Positions 32,729-40,599 of a stretch of DNA of 64,000 bases are shown here, piece after piece; the stretch's first letter is position 1, and each line of letters opens with the position of its first letter. This DNA comes from Antarcticimicrobium luteum (GTDB lineage: Bacteria > Pseudomonadota > Alphaproteobacteria > Rhodobacterales > Rhodobacteraceae), in assembly GCF_004358185.1 (NCBI RefSeq), contig NZ_SMUV01000058.1, positions 31,825 through 95,824 on the forward strand. The letters are read 5' to 3'. A model generated the notes under the pieces. That model was given only the letters and a program-made list of their open reading frames with translations, was not told the origin of the DNA and searched no databases. The position numbers and the translations under genes were made by a program.

Positions 32729-34108
32729 GTGAGCGCCATCTTTTCAGACCTTCGACGGACGGTTTCAAACCTTGAAACCACAAGGATAGCTGGGCGAGTT
32801 CAGTCGATTGTCGGCCTGTCTCTGGTGGTCGTGGGACTGGAACGCGCGGCCGGCATCGGCCAGCGCTGCCGGGTGCGGGGCCGTCACGGACCGGTCACCG
32901 GCGAGGTGGTGGGCAGCGGCGATGACGGGCTGCGCCTGCTGCCGTTCGGCACCTGGGACGGAATCGCCGTGGGCGATCCGGTGGAACTGATCCAGGCGGG
33001 CGACGGGATCTGCCCCGACGACAGCTGGATCGGCACCGTGATCGACCCGCTGGGCCGGCCGCTGTCGCCGGCGCCCCGGTTCCGCCCCGGCAGCCGCCGC
33101 GCGCGCGGCCGCAACAGCCCCCTGCCCGCCTACGACCGGCGACGGGTCGGCGAAAAACTGGAAACGAGGATCAAATGCGTCGATCTGTTCACGCCGATCT
33201 GCCGCGGACAGCGGATGGGGGTGTTCGCCGGCTCCGGCGTCGGTAAATCCACCCTTATGGCGATGCTGGCGCGCAACACCGACGCCGACGTCATCGTGAT
33301 CGGCCTGGTCGGTGAACGCGGGCGCGAGGTGCAGGAGTTCATCGACGAGGATCTGGGCGAGAAGGGCATGGCGCGCTCGGTCGTGGTGGTGGCCACGGGC
33401 GACGAGGCACCGCTGCTCCGCCGCCAGGCGGCCTGGACTGCGACGGCTGTGGCCGAGCATTTCCGTGCCGCCGGCAAACAGGTGCTGCTGATGATGGACA
33501 GCGTCACCCGCTTTGCCATGGCCCAGCGCGAGATCGGCCTGTCGAGCGGCGAGCCGCCGACCACGCGGGGCTACCCGCCGACGGTGTTCTCAGAACTGCC
33601 GCACCTGCTGGAACGCGCCGGCCCGGGCCGCCCGGGCGAAGGCGACATCACCGGCATCTATACCGTGCTGGTCGATGGCGACGACATGAACGAGCCGATC
33701 GCCGATGCGATCCGCGGCATCGTCGACGGTCATATCGTGCTGGACCGGCGGATCGCAGAGCAGAACCGCTATCCGGCGATCAACGTCCAGCGCTCGATCT
33801 CGCGCATGCTGCCCGACTGCCACAGCCCGGAAGAATACAGCATCATGCACGCCGCCCGCCGGGCACTGGCGCGCTACACCGACATGGAGGAACTGATCCG
33901 CGTCGGCGCCTACGCCCCCGGCTCAGATCCCGAAACCGATGCTGCCGCGCGGTTCTTCGAGGCGGCCAACGCGTTCCTGGCCCAGACCCGCAGCGAGACG
34001 ATGCCGGCCGAGCAGAGCTTTGGCGAACTGTACAGAATGTTGCTTGAAGCGGGGATCGACGTTCCCATGACGCCGGCGGCAGACGCGAAAACCGGCCACC
34101 CCGGTTAG
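32729..34108 (+). CDS. fliI: Flagellar export ATPase FliI
   Basis: A 459-residue FliI from a GTG codon. Seen: the Walker A motif GSGVGKST near residues 168-175, GLVGERGREVQEFIDEDLG, Walker B VLLMMDSVTRFAMAQREIGL, and PPTTRGYPPTVFSELPHLLE. FliI hexamers energise unloading of export substrates. It is transcribed alone on the plus strand, divergent from flgB, while its partner fliH lies in the fliF group. Confidence 0.95.
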   Translation: MSAIFSDLRRTVSNLETTRIAGRVQSIVGLSLVVVGLERAAGIGQRCRVRGRHGPVTGEVVGSGDDGLRLLPFGTWDGIAVGDPVELIQAGDGICPDDSWIGTVIDPLGRPLSPAPRFRPGSRRARGRNSPLPAYDRRRVGEKLETRIKCVDLFTPICRGQRMGVFAGSGVGKSTLMAMLARNTDADVIVIGLVGERGREVQEFIDEDLGEKGMARSVVVVATGDEAPLLRRQAAWTATAVAEHFRAAGKQVLLMMDSVTRFAMAQREIGLSSGEPPTTRGYPPTVFSELPHLLERAGPGRPGEGDITGIYTVLVDGDDMNEPIADAIRGIVDGHIVLDRRIAEQNRYPAINVQRSISRMLPDCHSPEEYSIMHAARRALARYTDMEELIRVGAYAPGSDPETDAAARFFEAANAFLAQTRSETMPAEQSFGELYRMLLEAGIDVPMTPAADAKTGHPG

Positions 34109-34168
34109 GGGCGGCCGGCGGGCAGCGGCCCGTCTGAGCCAACTGCAAAACTCGTGACGTTACGGATA

Positions 34169-34190
34169 CGCCAGGGGGAGCCCCCTGGCG
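34169..34190. terminator. Hairpin between convergent fliI and fliC
   Basis: A perfect inverted repeat CGCCAGGGGG-AG-CCCCCTGGCG. It has no T tract on either side, but it lies exactly between two convergent stops and probably serves both. Confidence 0.6.
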
Positions 34191-34199
34191 AAAGGCCGG

Positions 34200-35021
34200 T
34201 TAGCGGAACAGGCTCAGGATGTTCTGCGGCGACTGGTTGGCAATCGACAGCGACTGCGTGGCCAGCTGCTGCTGGACCTGATAGGCCTGCAGGCGGGCTG
34301 CCTCTTCTTCCATGTTCGCATCGACCATCGCGCTGACGCCGGAATCCAGCGTGTCGGTCAGGCTGCCAAGGAAATCCTGCTGGCCTTCCAGTGTCTTTTC
34401 CGAGACGCCCAGCGAGGTCGCCGCGTCGATCGCATCGCTCAGCGCGCCCTCGGCGGTTGCCAGATCGGCCGCGATGTCGGTCGAGGTGCTCAGGTCGATC
34501 GCGTCCAGCGTGGTCTTGATCGCACCCAGGTCAACCTGGTTGAAGCTGATCGTCGTGGTGGCAAAGCTGCCCGACGACCGACTGATCCCGCTGACCACGG
34601 TCACGGCGGTGGTCGCGTTGACCAGGTCGTCACCGTTGAAGGTCGACTGGTCGATCGCTGCGCCGATCTGGGCGACCAGACCATCCAGTTCCGACTGAAC
34701 GTCGGCCAGGTTGATCCCGCTGCCCTGAGCAAAGGCCACACGCTCGGCGAATTGCTCGGCCAGGCCGCTGACGGTTTCCGCGCCGAGGCGGGCCGTTGCA
34801 ACCGAGTTCTTTGTCGAGGTCAGACCTTCGTTGATCGCCTTGAACATGCCGCTGTCGCCGGACATGGTTTCCGAAATGGCGAAATAGGCGGCGTTTTCCT
34901 TGCCCGAGCGAATGGCCAGGCCGCTGGAAACGCGGTTCTGGGTCTCGTTCAGGCCCTTGTTGATGTTGTTCAGGGTAGCCAGCGCGACGGTTGCCGAGCT
35001 GTTGTTGAGAATGGACGACAT
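34200..35021 (-). CDS. fliC: Flagellin
   Basis: A 273-residue flagellin, short as in many Rhodobacteraceae. Seen: the conserved D0/D1 N-terminus (SSILNNSSATVALATLNNIN, KGLNETQNRVSSGLAI), a minimal central region (~115-165), and the C-terminal QLATQSLSIANQSPQNILSL ending in FR. It is exported and polymerises into the filament. The ATG at 35021 has a GAGGAGAG site, and the leader upstream folds into a predicted three-way junction. The gene stands alone, flanked by fliI and the FlgN-like gene. Confidence 0.95.
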   Translation of the reverse strand: MSSILNNSSATVALATLNNINKGLNETQNRVSSGLAIRSGKENAAYFAISETMSGDSGMFKAINEGLTSTKNSVATARLGAETVSGLAEQFAERVAFAQGSGINLADVQSELDGLVAQIGAAIDQSTFNGDDLVNATTAVTVVSGISRSSGSFATTTISFNQVDLGAIKTTLDAIDLSTSTDIAADLATAEGALSDAIDAATSLGVSEKTLEGQQDFLGSLTDTLDSGVSAMVDANMEEEAARLQAYQVQQQLATQSLSIANQSPQNILSLFR

Positions 35022-35039
35022 TTAATGCTCTCCTCAGTT

Positions 35040-35095
35040 CTCTGTTCGTATTTCCAGTCTTCTGACTGCAACTGGTTTCTTGAACCAATACAGAG
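35040..35095 (-). promoter_or_regulatory. Structured 5-prime leader of flagellin mRNA (predicted three-way junction)
   Basis: On the minus-strand transcript, CUCUGU (35095-35090) can pair with ACAGAG (35045-35040), enclosing two hairpins: UGGUU-CAAGA-AACCA (35087-35073) and CAGUC-AGAA-GACUG (35068-35055). All stems are perfect. The closing stem ends about 5 bases before the GAGGAGAG ribosome site. FlbT, encoded at 17407, is known in Caulobacter to act on flagellin leader RNA. Confidence 0.6.
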
Positions 35096-35111
35096 GATAT
35101 AACCGCCCGGA

Positions 35112-35127
35112 TTAAAGCAGGGTAAAC
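35112..35127. promoter_or_regulatory. CtrA-like box upstream of fliC
   Basis: TTAA-AGCAGGG-TAAAC, seven of eight positions of TTAA-N7-TTAA, about 90 bp upstream of the fliC start. A closely similar sequence, TTAAAGCAAGTTAA, lies at 41962-41975 upstream of flgE. Confidence 0.4.
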
Positions 35128-35157
35128 GTTTTACTAATTTTAAGGTTGTATCCGGCC

Positions 35158-35655
35158 TCAGAACTCGCGGTCGATGCGTAGCTGACCGCCCTCCTGGTCG
35201 CCAATCCTCTGCCCCGACTTGCCGTAAAGGCCGTTCAGACCGTTGCGCTCCGTGGCTTTGCGGATTTCGCGCACGATGGTTCCCGCTGCGGTCGCCATGC
35301 GCCGCAGCATCGCGCTGTCTTCACTGACCGCTGCCTGCAATTCAGCCAGCCGCTCTGGCAGGCCACGCGATTTCGCCGCCTCGTGCTGCAGAAACGGTTC
35401 GACCAGCGGCACCCGCAGCTCCAGCCATTTCAGCAGCGCGGCCTTTCGCTCGAACAGCTCGCTGACGACGTTGAAGCGGCCTTCGGTCAGGGCGGTGACC
35501 TCTTCGTTCAGCAGCGCCACCGCTTCACCGACCCTGACGGTGAAGGCCTCGATATTCGCCTCATCCTCATCGGTCAGGATCGTCGCCCCTGCTGCGGGCG
35601 CAACCTGCCGCGCCTGCATCCGGCTGCCGATTCTAAACCTGCGTTTTCCCAGCAT
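35158..35655 (-). CDS. FlgN-like flagellar protein
   Basis: A 165-residue mainly helical protein. Seen: a basic N-terminus, helices VRVGEAVALLNEEVTALTEG and RKAALLKWLELRVPLVEPFL, and a C-terminal NGLNGLYGKSGQ, which resembles the end of FlgN-type chaperones in this order. FlgN escorts FlgK and FlgL to the export gate. An ATG 12 codons downstream (35619) could be the true start. The identity is inferred from helix pattern, length and position next to flgJ. Confidence 0.6.
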   Translation of the reverse strand: MLGKRRFRIGSRMQARQVAPAAGATILTDEDEANIEAFTVRVGEAVALLNEEVTALTEGRFNVVSELFERKAALLKWLELRVPLVEPFLQHEAAKSRGLPERLAELQAAVSEDSAMLRRMATAAGTIVREIRKATERNGLNGLYGKSGQRIGDQEGGQLRIDREF

Positions 35656-35686
35656 GACTCGCGTCCTCCGCCTGATCCCTGTTCCG

Positions 35687-36013
35687 TCAGCGCCGATAGG
35701 CGTTCAGCATTTGCGCGATATTCGCACTCAGGCCCAGCCCGCCGCGTTCCGACAACTGCTCGGCCATGGCCTGGGACAGGAACGAGCGCCAAATCTCGGC
35801 CCCCTGCCCGCCGGCCGCCGGCCCATAATCGACCGTCTTCATCATCTGATCGACAAACTGGCTGAGAAAGACCGCCTCGAATTCCTTTGCCAGCCGGTCT
35901 TCACCGGCCCCGGTGCCCGCCGCCGATCCGGCTGATGCGCCGGGTGCAGTGCCGGGCGCAGTGCCGGCCGCGCCCCCCATCGGAGCGAGAGGGGAGATCG
36001 GCGTCGACGACAT
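35687..36013 (-). CDS. flgJ: Rod-binding protein FlgJ (rod domain only)
   Basis: A 108-residue protein with a low-complexity Gly/Ala/Pro start (~12-37) and the FlgJ rod-binding domain: LAKEFEAVFLSQFVDQMMKT, IWRSFLSQAMAEQLSERGGL. The muramidase half of enteric FlgJ is missing; the separate transglycosylase at 30417 probably supplies it. Start and stop codons overlap with flgI by one base. Confidence 0.88.
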   Translation of the reverse strand: MSSTPISPLAPMGGAAGTAPGTAPGASAGSAAGTGAGEDRLAKEFEAVFLSQFVDQMMKTVDYGPAAGGQGAEIWRSFLSQAMAEQLSERGGLGLSANIAQMLNAYRR

Positions 36014-37134
36014 CAGATGATCTCCAGATCCGCATGCAGCGCACCCGAGGCCTTGATCGCCTGCAGGATCGAGATGGTCTGGCGCGCGCCGACGCCGATC
36101 GCGTTCAGCCCGTCGACCAGATCCTGCAGGCTGACATCGCCCTCCAGGATGGTGAATTTGCTCTCGCGCTCTTCCACGTCGATATCGGTTTCCGGGACCA
36201 CCACGGTGGTGCCGCCGATGCTGATCGGGTTGGGCTGACTGACATTGAACCGTTCACGCACCCGGACGGTGAGGCCGCCCTGGCTGATCGCCACCTGGCC
36301 GATCCGCACATTGGCGCCGATCACGATGGTTCCGGATTTCTCGTCCACGACGACGCGCGCGGTGCTGTCGGGCTGGATCATCAGACTCTCGATCGCCGCG
36401 ATGGTTTCGGCAACGTCGCCCTTGCCGGGAACCTGAACCTCGACCGTGCCGGGGTCGAGCACCCGCGCCGATCCGCCGCCAAGCGTCCCGTTCACCGCGT
36501 CCTCGATGCGGGTGGCCGTGGTGAAATCCGGTATCCGCAACGCGATACGGAAACTGTCCAGCTCCCTCATCTGAAAGGCGACCTCGCGCTCGACAATGGC
36601 GCCATTGTCGATCCGGGCGATGGTCGGCACCCCCTCCTGCACGCTTCCGGCATTGCCCTGAGCAAGAAAACCGGACACCGCGACAGGCCCCTGGGCCACG
36701 GCATAAACCTCGCCGTCGGCGCCGGACAGGGGGGTGACCAGAAGGGTGCCGCCGCGCAGGCTGGTCGCATCGCCAAGCGAGGCGACATTGACGTCGATCG
36801 GCGCGCCGCGACGGGCAAAGGGCGGCAGCTTGGCGGTGACCATGACAGCCGCGGTGTTCTTGGTCTTGAGCAGATCGCCGTCGAGGTTGGCCACGCCGAG
36901 CCGCTCCAACATGCCCTTCACCGCCTCGCGGGTGAAGGGGCTGTTGCTCATCTTGTCGCCGGAGCCGAGCAGGCCGACCACCAGCCCGTATCCGATCAGG
37001 TGGTTTTCGCGGACGCCCTCGAAACTGGCGATGTCCTTGATCCGCACATCGGCGGCGGCGGGGGGCGCGAGAAAACAGGCGGCGCCCAGCATGGCCGCCC
37101 CCAAAATCCCCGCCAAAGACCTACGTGCCGACAT
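36013..37134 (-). CDS. flgI: Flagellar P-ring protein FlgI
   Basis: A 373-residue FlgI. The ATG at 37134 is preferred over the GTG at 37143 because AGGGG is well spaced from it. Seen: a signal peptide ending PPAAA (~28), then VRIKDIASFEGVRENHLIGYG, LVVGLLGSGDKMSNSPFT, and the C-terminal VGARQTISILQAIKASGALH. It forms the periplasmic bushing around the rod. It heads the flgI-flgJ-FlgN-like unit, divergent from the FtcR-like regulator. Confidence 0.95.
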   Translation of the reverse strand: MSARRSLAGILGAAMLGAACFLAPPAAADVRIKDIASFEGVRENHLIGYGLVVGLLGSGDKMSNSPFTREAVKGMLERLGVANLDGDLLKTKNTAAVMVTAKLPPFARRGAPIDVNVASLGDATSLRGGTLLVTPLSGADGEVYAVAQGPVAVSGFLAQGNAGSVQEGVPTIARIDNGAIVEREVAFQMRELDSFRIALRIPDFTTATRIEDAVNGTLGGGSARVLDPGTVEVQVPGKGDVAETIAAIESLMIQPDSTARVVVDEKSGTIVIGANVRIGQVAISQGGLTVRVRERFNVSQPNPISIGGTTVVVPETDIDVEERESKFTILEGDVSLQDLVDGLNAIGVGARQTISILQAIKASGALHADLEII

Positions 37135-37299
37135 TGAATTCACCCCTGGTCCTTGAGCAAATCCTAACGATTTGTTTTTGCCAAGTCCATATATAGCGCG
37201 ATCTAATCTTGCCTCTGGATGATTTTATTATTGAACTAACTGTCTTTCCTTGGTAGCGATGAAGAATAGCGGTGAATGACGGCGGGAACGGAGGTGTTC
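37135..37299. promoter_or_regulatory. Divergent promoter between flgI and the FtcR-like gene
   Basis: An AT-rich spacer containing CTAACGATTTGTTTTTG (37164-37180), which resembles blocks at 19801 and 32710, and TTTTTGCCAAGTCCATATAT (37175-37194), which resembles a block before motA. Probably bound by a flagellar regulator. Confidence 0.5.
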
Positions 37300-38052
37300 A
37301 TGCGCGCCTATGTTTTCGAACCACGCGAGAGGCGCCAGGCTTCGCTGGCGGCCGAGCTTGAGAATGCCGGCATCGACCCCCTCTTTGTGAACGCAGACTT
37401 CTTCGAGGTTGGGCTGGCGCCTCTGACGCAACCGGGCAACGACGTCCGGGCGATCCTGATCGGAGAATCCGAGAACACCCACGCGCAGATCCGGACCGTT
37501 CGCAAAGCCGGCTGCGCCAATCCCGTCATCGTGCTGCGCGATTTCAGGAATTCACAGGATACCTCGGCAGCTCTTGATCGGGGGGCCGATGACGTCATCG
37601 TCAGTCCGATCAAGGGCAGCGAGGTGGTGTCGCGGATCAATTCGATCATTCGCCGGTTCCACGGGCATGCCGCCGAAAGCGTTGTGGTCGGGGAACTCAC
37701 CGCGTTTTTCGACGGGCGCGATCCGATCGTCTCGGGCGCGCGGATCAAGCTGTCAAAGCGCGAACATTCGATCTTTCAGCATCTCGCGCTGAACTCCAAC
37801 CGGGTGATTTCCAAGAACGCGATCTATGACGCGGTCTATGGCATGAGCGCCGACCAGCCGTTCGACAAGGTGATCGACGTCTATATCTGCAAACTGCGCA
37901 AGAAGATTGCCGCCGCCGCCGAAAGCGGGGCGCAATATATCGAAACGGTCCATGGCCGCGGCTACAAGCTGAGCGCGCCGGACGAGTTCGATCTGCCCGC
38001 CCCGGACCGGCCGGTGGGGCGCGGTCCGCGAGGGATCGAGGCCCGCGCCTGA
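37300..38052 (+). CDS. ftcR: FtcR/CtrA-type flagellar transcription regulator with a non-phosphorylatable receiver
   Basis: A 250-residue OmpR/CtrA-class regulator from the ATG at 37300 (strong ACGGAGGT site). The N-terminal ~115 residues keep the receiver shape but lack its active site: the acidic pair is E-P-R-E, the phospho-aspartate position reads ILIGESEN and the conserved lysine region reads VIVSPIKG. The C-terminal domain (KLSKREHSIFQHLALNSNRV, VIDVYICKLRKKI, YIETVHGRGYKLS) closely resembles CtrA. FtcR is the master flagellar regulator in Brucella; orthology is inferred. Confidence 0.75.
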   Translation: MRAYVFEPRERRQASLAAELENAGIDPLFVNADFFEVGLAPLTQPGNDVRAILIGESENTHAQIRTVRKAGCANPVIVLRDFRNSQDTSAALDRGADDVIVSPIKGSEVVSRINSIIRRFHGHAAESVVVGELTAFFDGRDPIVSGARIKLSKREHSIFQHLALNSNRVISKNAIYDAVYGMSADQPFDKVIDVYICKLRKKIAAAAESGAQYIETVHGRGYKLSAPDEFDLPAPDRPVGRGPRGIEARA

Positions 38053-38061
38053 CGGCAGGCG
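38046..38061. terminator. Hairpin overlapping the FtcR-like stop codon
   Basis: Stem CGCCTG / CAGGCG with an ACGG loop between the convergent ftcR-like and flgL genes. It lacks a long T tract. Confidence 0.4.
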
Positions 38062-38067
38062 TTCCGT

Positions 38068-39150
38068 TCAGAGGTAGTTCAACAAGGTGAGCTGCGACAG
38101 ACGCGCGGTCACGCTGTAACTCGCCTGGAGCTGCGTCTCCAGGTTCGAGACCTTTGTCGCCGCCTCGTAGGGATCGACGCTTTCGTAGTTGGAGATCTGG
38201 GTGCGCTGGACCAGCGACATGTCGTTCAGCTGGGTCTGGGTCACGGCAACGACCTGCTGGTTGAAGCCGATCGCCGAAGCGCTTTGCAGCCCCCCCTGAA
38301 TACCGTCGCTCAGGGCGTTGTTCACCGCCTCCATCCAGCGGGCATAGACAGCCTCGTCGTCAATCTCGCTGACATCGGTCACCGACAGCATCGCCAGCCC
38401 CTTCAGCGTGTCGCGGAACGCCTGATCGTTGGCCTGGACGCCATAGACCAGCTTCTGCCCCTCGTCGATACGGGCGCTGACGCGGTTGGACGCCCCGCCA
38501 GAGGCATCCAGCAGCGGCGTACCGTTAAAGAACGTCGCCTCATAATTGCGATCCGGGTCGGCGGTATTGCTCGAGTCGAAAAAGGCGTCGATCTTGTCGA
38601 TCATCGCCTCGACCTCGGGCAGCGTGGTCGGACCGGACCCGACGATATCCAGCAGCGCCTGTTGGGGGGAAAGGCCGGTGTTCGCGTTGGCCTCCTCCCA
38701 TCGGGTCAGCGGCGCGCGGTCGCTGGCCGTCCCCGAGAACAGGTGATCGCCGTTGTAGCTGATGTTCAGCGACGCGATGGTGCTTTCCAGCGCCGCGCGC
38801 GCCTGCGATTGCAGCGCGTTCGCCCCGGTGCTGGGCCGCGAGGCATTGACCAGCGTGTTCTTCAGCACATCGTTGGCCTGGCCGCGCACCGCGTCGACCG
38901 AGGCCAGCATCGCCTCCAGCTTGCTGTCCAGCAACTGGTTCGAGGTGATATAGGTCTGGGTGTTTTCCTCGCGCGCGCGCAGGGTCAGCGCGATCGCGGC
39001 GCGCGGCCCCAGATCGGCGAACAGGTCGGCCTTGACCCCGGTCGCCAGTTCCTGACCGGCGCGCTGCAATGCCTCGGTCGCACGGGCGACATGCTGGCGG
39101 TTGAACTGGTTCAGTTGCAGCGAAGAAACCCGGCTAATTGTCCAGCCCAT
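38068..39150 (-). CDS. flgL: Hook-filament junction protein FlgL
   Basis: A 360-residue FlgL. Seen: the flagellin-like N-terminus QRAGQELATGVKADLFADLG, LESTIASLNISYNGDHLFSG, and the C-terminal EAATKVSNLETQLQASYSV. It joins FlgK to the filament. It follows flgK by 9 bases. Members in this order are longer than the enteric protein, as here. Confidence 0.92.
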   Translation of the reverse strand: MGWTISRVSSLQLNQFNRQHVARATEALQRAGQELATGVKADLFADLGPRAAIALTLRAREENTQTYITSNQLLDSKLEAMLASVDAVRGQANDVLKNTLVNASRPSTGANALQSQARAALESTIASLNISYNGDHLFSGTASDRAPLTRWEEANANTGLSPQQALLDIVGSGPTTLPEVEAMIDKIDAFFDSSNTADPDRNYEATFFNGTPLLDASGGASNRVSARIDEGQKLVYGVQANDQAFRDTLKGLAMLSVTDVSEIDDEAVYARWMEAVNNALSDGIQGGLQSASAIGFNQQVVAVTQTQLNDMSLVQRTQISNYESVDPYEAATKVSNLETQLQASYSVTARLSQLTLLNYL

Positions 39151-39159
39151 CTTTTACCC

Positions 39160-40572
39160 TCAAACGGCGGCCAACAGCGTGTCGAGCATCTCGGCCACGG
39201 CGGTCAGCATCTTTGAATTGGCGGCATAGCTCTGTTCGATCAACAGCAGCTTTTGCAGTTCATCATCAATATTCACCCCTTCGACGTTCTGCCGCGAGGC
39301 CTGCACCATTTCGGCGGCCGAACTGGCGGCGGCATAGCTTCTCTCGACCCGGACCCGCTCGGCGGATTGCGACGAAACCATCTCGGCGGCGAAATTCGCG
39401 ACTGTGACGGTGGCGTTCAGGCTGGTCTCCGGATCGGCCCCGAGCGGGGCGTCCATCGCGTCGATAAAGCCCTGGATTTGCGTTGCGTCCGCGGCCGCGC
39501 CGGGCGCGGCGGCGCCAATACCGTCGCGGATGCGCCACACCTCGCTTCCGGCGCTCTGACTGACCAGGTCGTTGACCCGGAGGCGGCTGGCCAGCCCGTC
39601 CAGCCTGGCCGGGTCATAGGCGCCGCCATTGTCCGTGAACAACCCGGCTTCACCTGCCGATAACGAGGCGTCGGCCGCCTCGAAGGTCTGGATCAACCCG
39701 CGCGCATATTCGTCGAGCTGAAGCTGGAACCTGGGCAGGATGTCCCCCAGCAATTCGGAAAATCCGGCCAGGCTGCCCTCGTCAATGCCGCGCACCCCGG
39801 CCTTGCCTGGCGTGATCTCGGCATCGCCGGCAAAGAAGGTTCCGTCGCCGGGATTGAACGTGACATCCTGAACCTGGGCCCCCTCCAGCAGCGCCGCGCC
39901 GCCGGTGGTATAGATGTTGACCTGACCGTCCGAGGTTTGCGACACCCGGATACTGACGATCTCGGACACCTGATCGAGCAGCCCGTCCATTCGGTCGCCC
40001 AGTTGTGCCGCCTCAAGCGTTCCGGCGCCGAAATCGCGCATGCGTCCGTTCAGCGTGGCCAGATCGTAAAGCGCCTGATTCAGGTCGGCCACTTCGTAAC
40101 GGATCTCCATGTCGACCTCGGCGCGCACGTTGGCGAGCGTATCGCTTGCGCCGCGAACCGAGGCGGCCAGATCCTCGGCCGCGAAGACTGCGGCGGACTG
40201 GGCCCCGGTCGACGACGGTATGTTGACCAGCGTGGTCATCGCCGTGTTGAAGGTGGAAAATTTCTCGGCCGGAGACAGGCCGTCTCCGGGCTGACCCAGA
40301 AAGATGGTGTAGTTGCTCAGCCCCTCGCTGATGGCCTGCTGGTGAGCCATCTTGCCGCTTTCGGTGCGCGCCATCCGCACCAGCGCCGCATCCACGTCGC
40401 GGCGCACCTCGGACACCTGGGAGCCGCCGCCGACCGTGCTGACGATCACCGCCTCGCGCCGTACATGACCGTCGGTCATCGCGTTGGCGATGTTGTCGGA
40501 GACAACGCGCGTCTGGGTCTGCGCCGTGGCCAGACCCGACGCGGCGGCATTCAGGGCGCTTGAAAGACTCAT
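39160..40572 (-). CDS. flgK: Hook-associated protein FlgK
   Basis: A 470-residue FlgK. Seen: the N-terminal ALNAAASGLATAQTQTRVVS, SDNIANAMTDGHVRREAV, and the C-terminal GVNIDDELQKLLLIEQSYAA, then NSKMLTAVAEMLDTLLAAV. It forms the first junction layer on the hook. It lies between flgE and flgL in the usual order. It is about 80 residues shorter than the enteric protein. Confidence 0.94.
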   Translation of the reverse strand: MSLSSALNAAASGLATAQTQTRVVSDNIANAMTDGHVRREAVIVSTVGGGSQVSEVRRDVDAALVRMARTESGKMAHQQAISEGLSNYTIFLGQPGDGLSPAEKFSTFNTAMTTLVNIPSSTGAQSAAVFAAEDLAASVRGASDTLANVRAEVDMEIRYEVADLNQALYDLATLNGRMRDFGAGTLEAAQLGDRMDGLLDQVSEIVSIRVSQTSDGQVNIYTTGGAALLEGAQVQDVTFNPGDGTFFAGDAEITPGKAGVRGIDEGSLAGFSELLGDILPRFQLQLDEYARGLIQTFEAADASLSAGEAGLFTDNGGAYDPARLDGLASRLRVNDLVSQSAGSEVWRIRDGIGAAAPGAAADATQIQGFIDAMDAPLGADPETSLNATVTVANFAAEMVSSQSAERVRVERSYAAASSAAEMVQASRQNVEGVNIDDELQKLLLIEQSYAANSKMLTAVAEMLDTLLAAV

Positions 40573-40599
40573 GGGTTATCCCCTGAAAACAGGTTCCCG

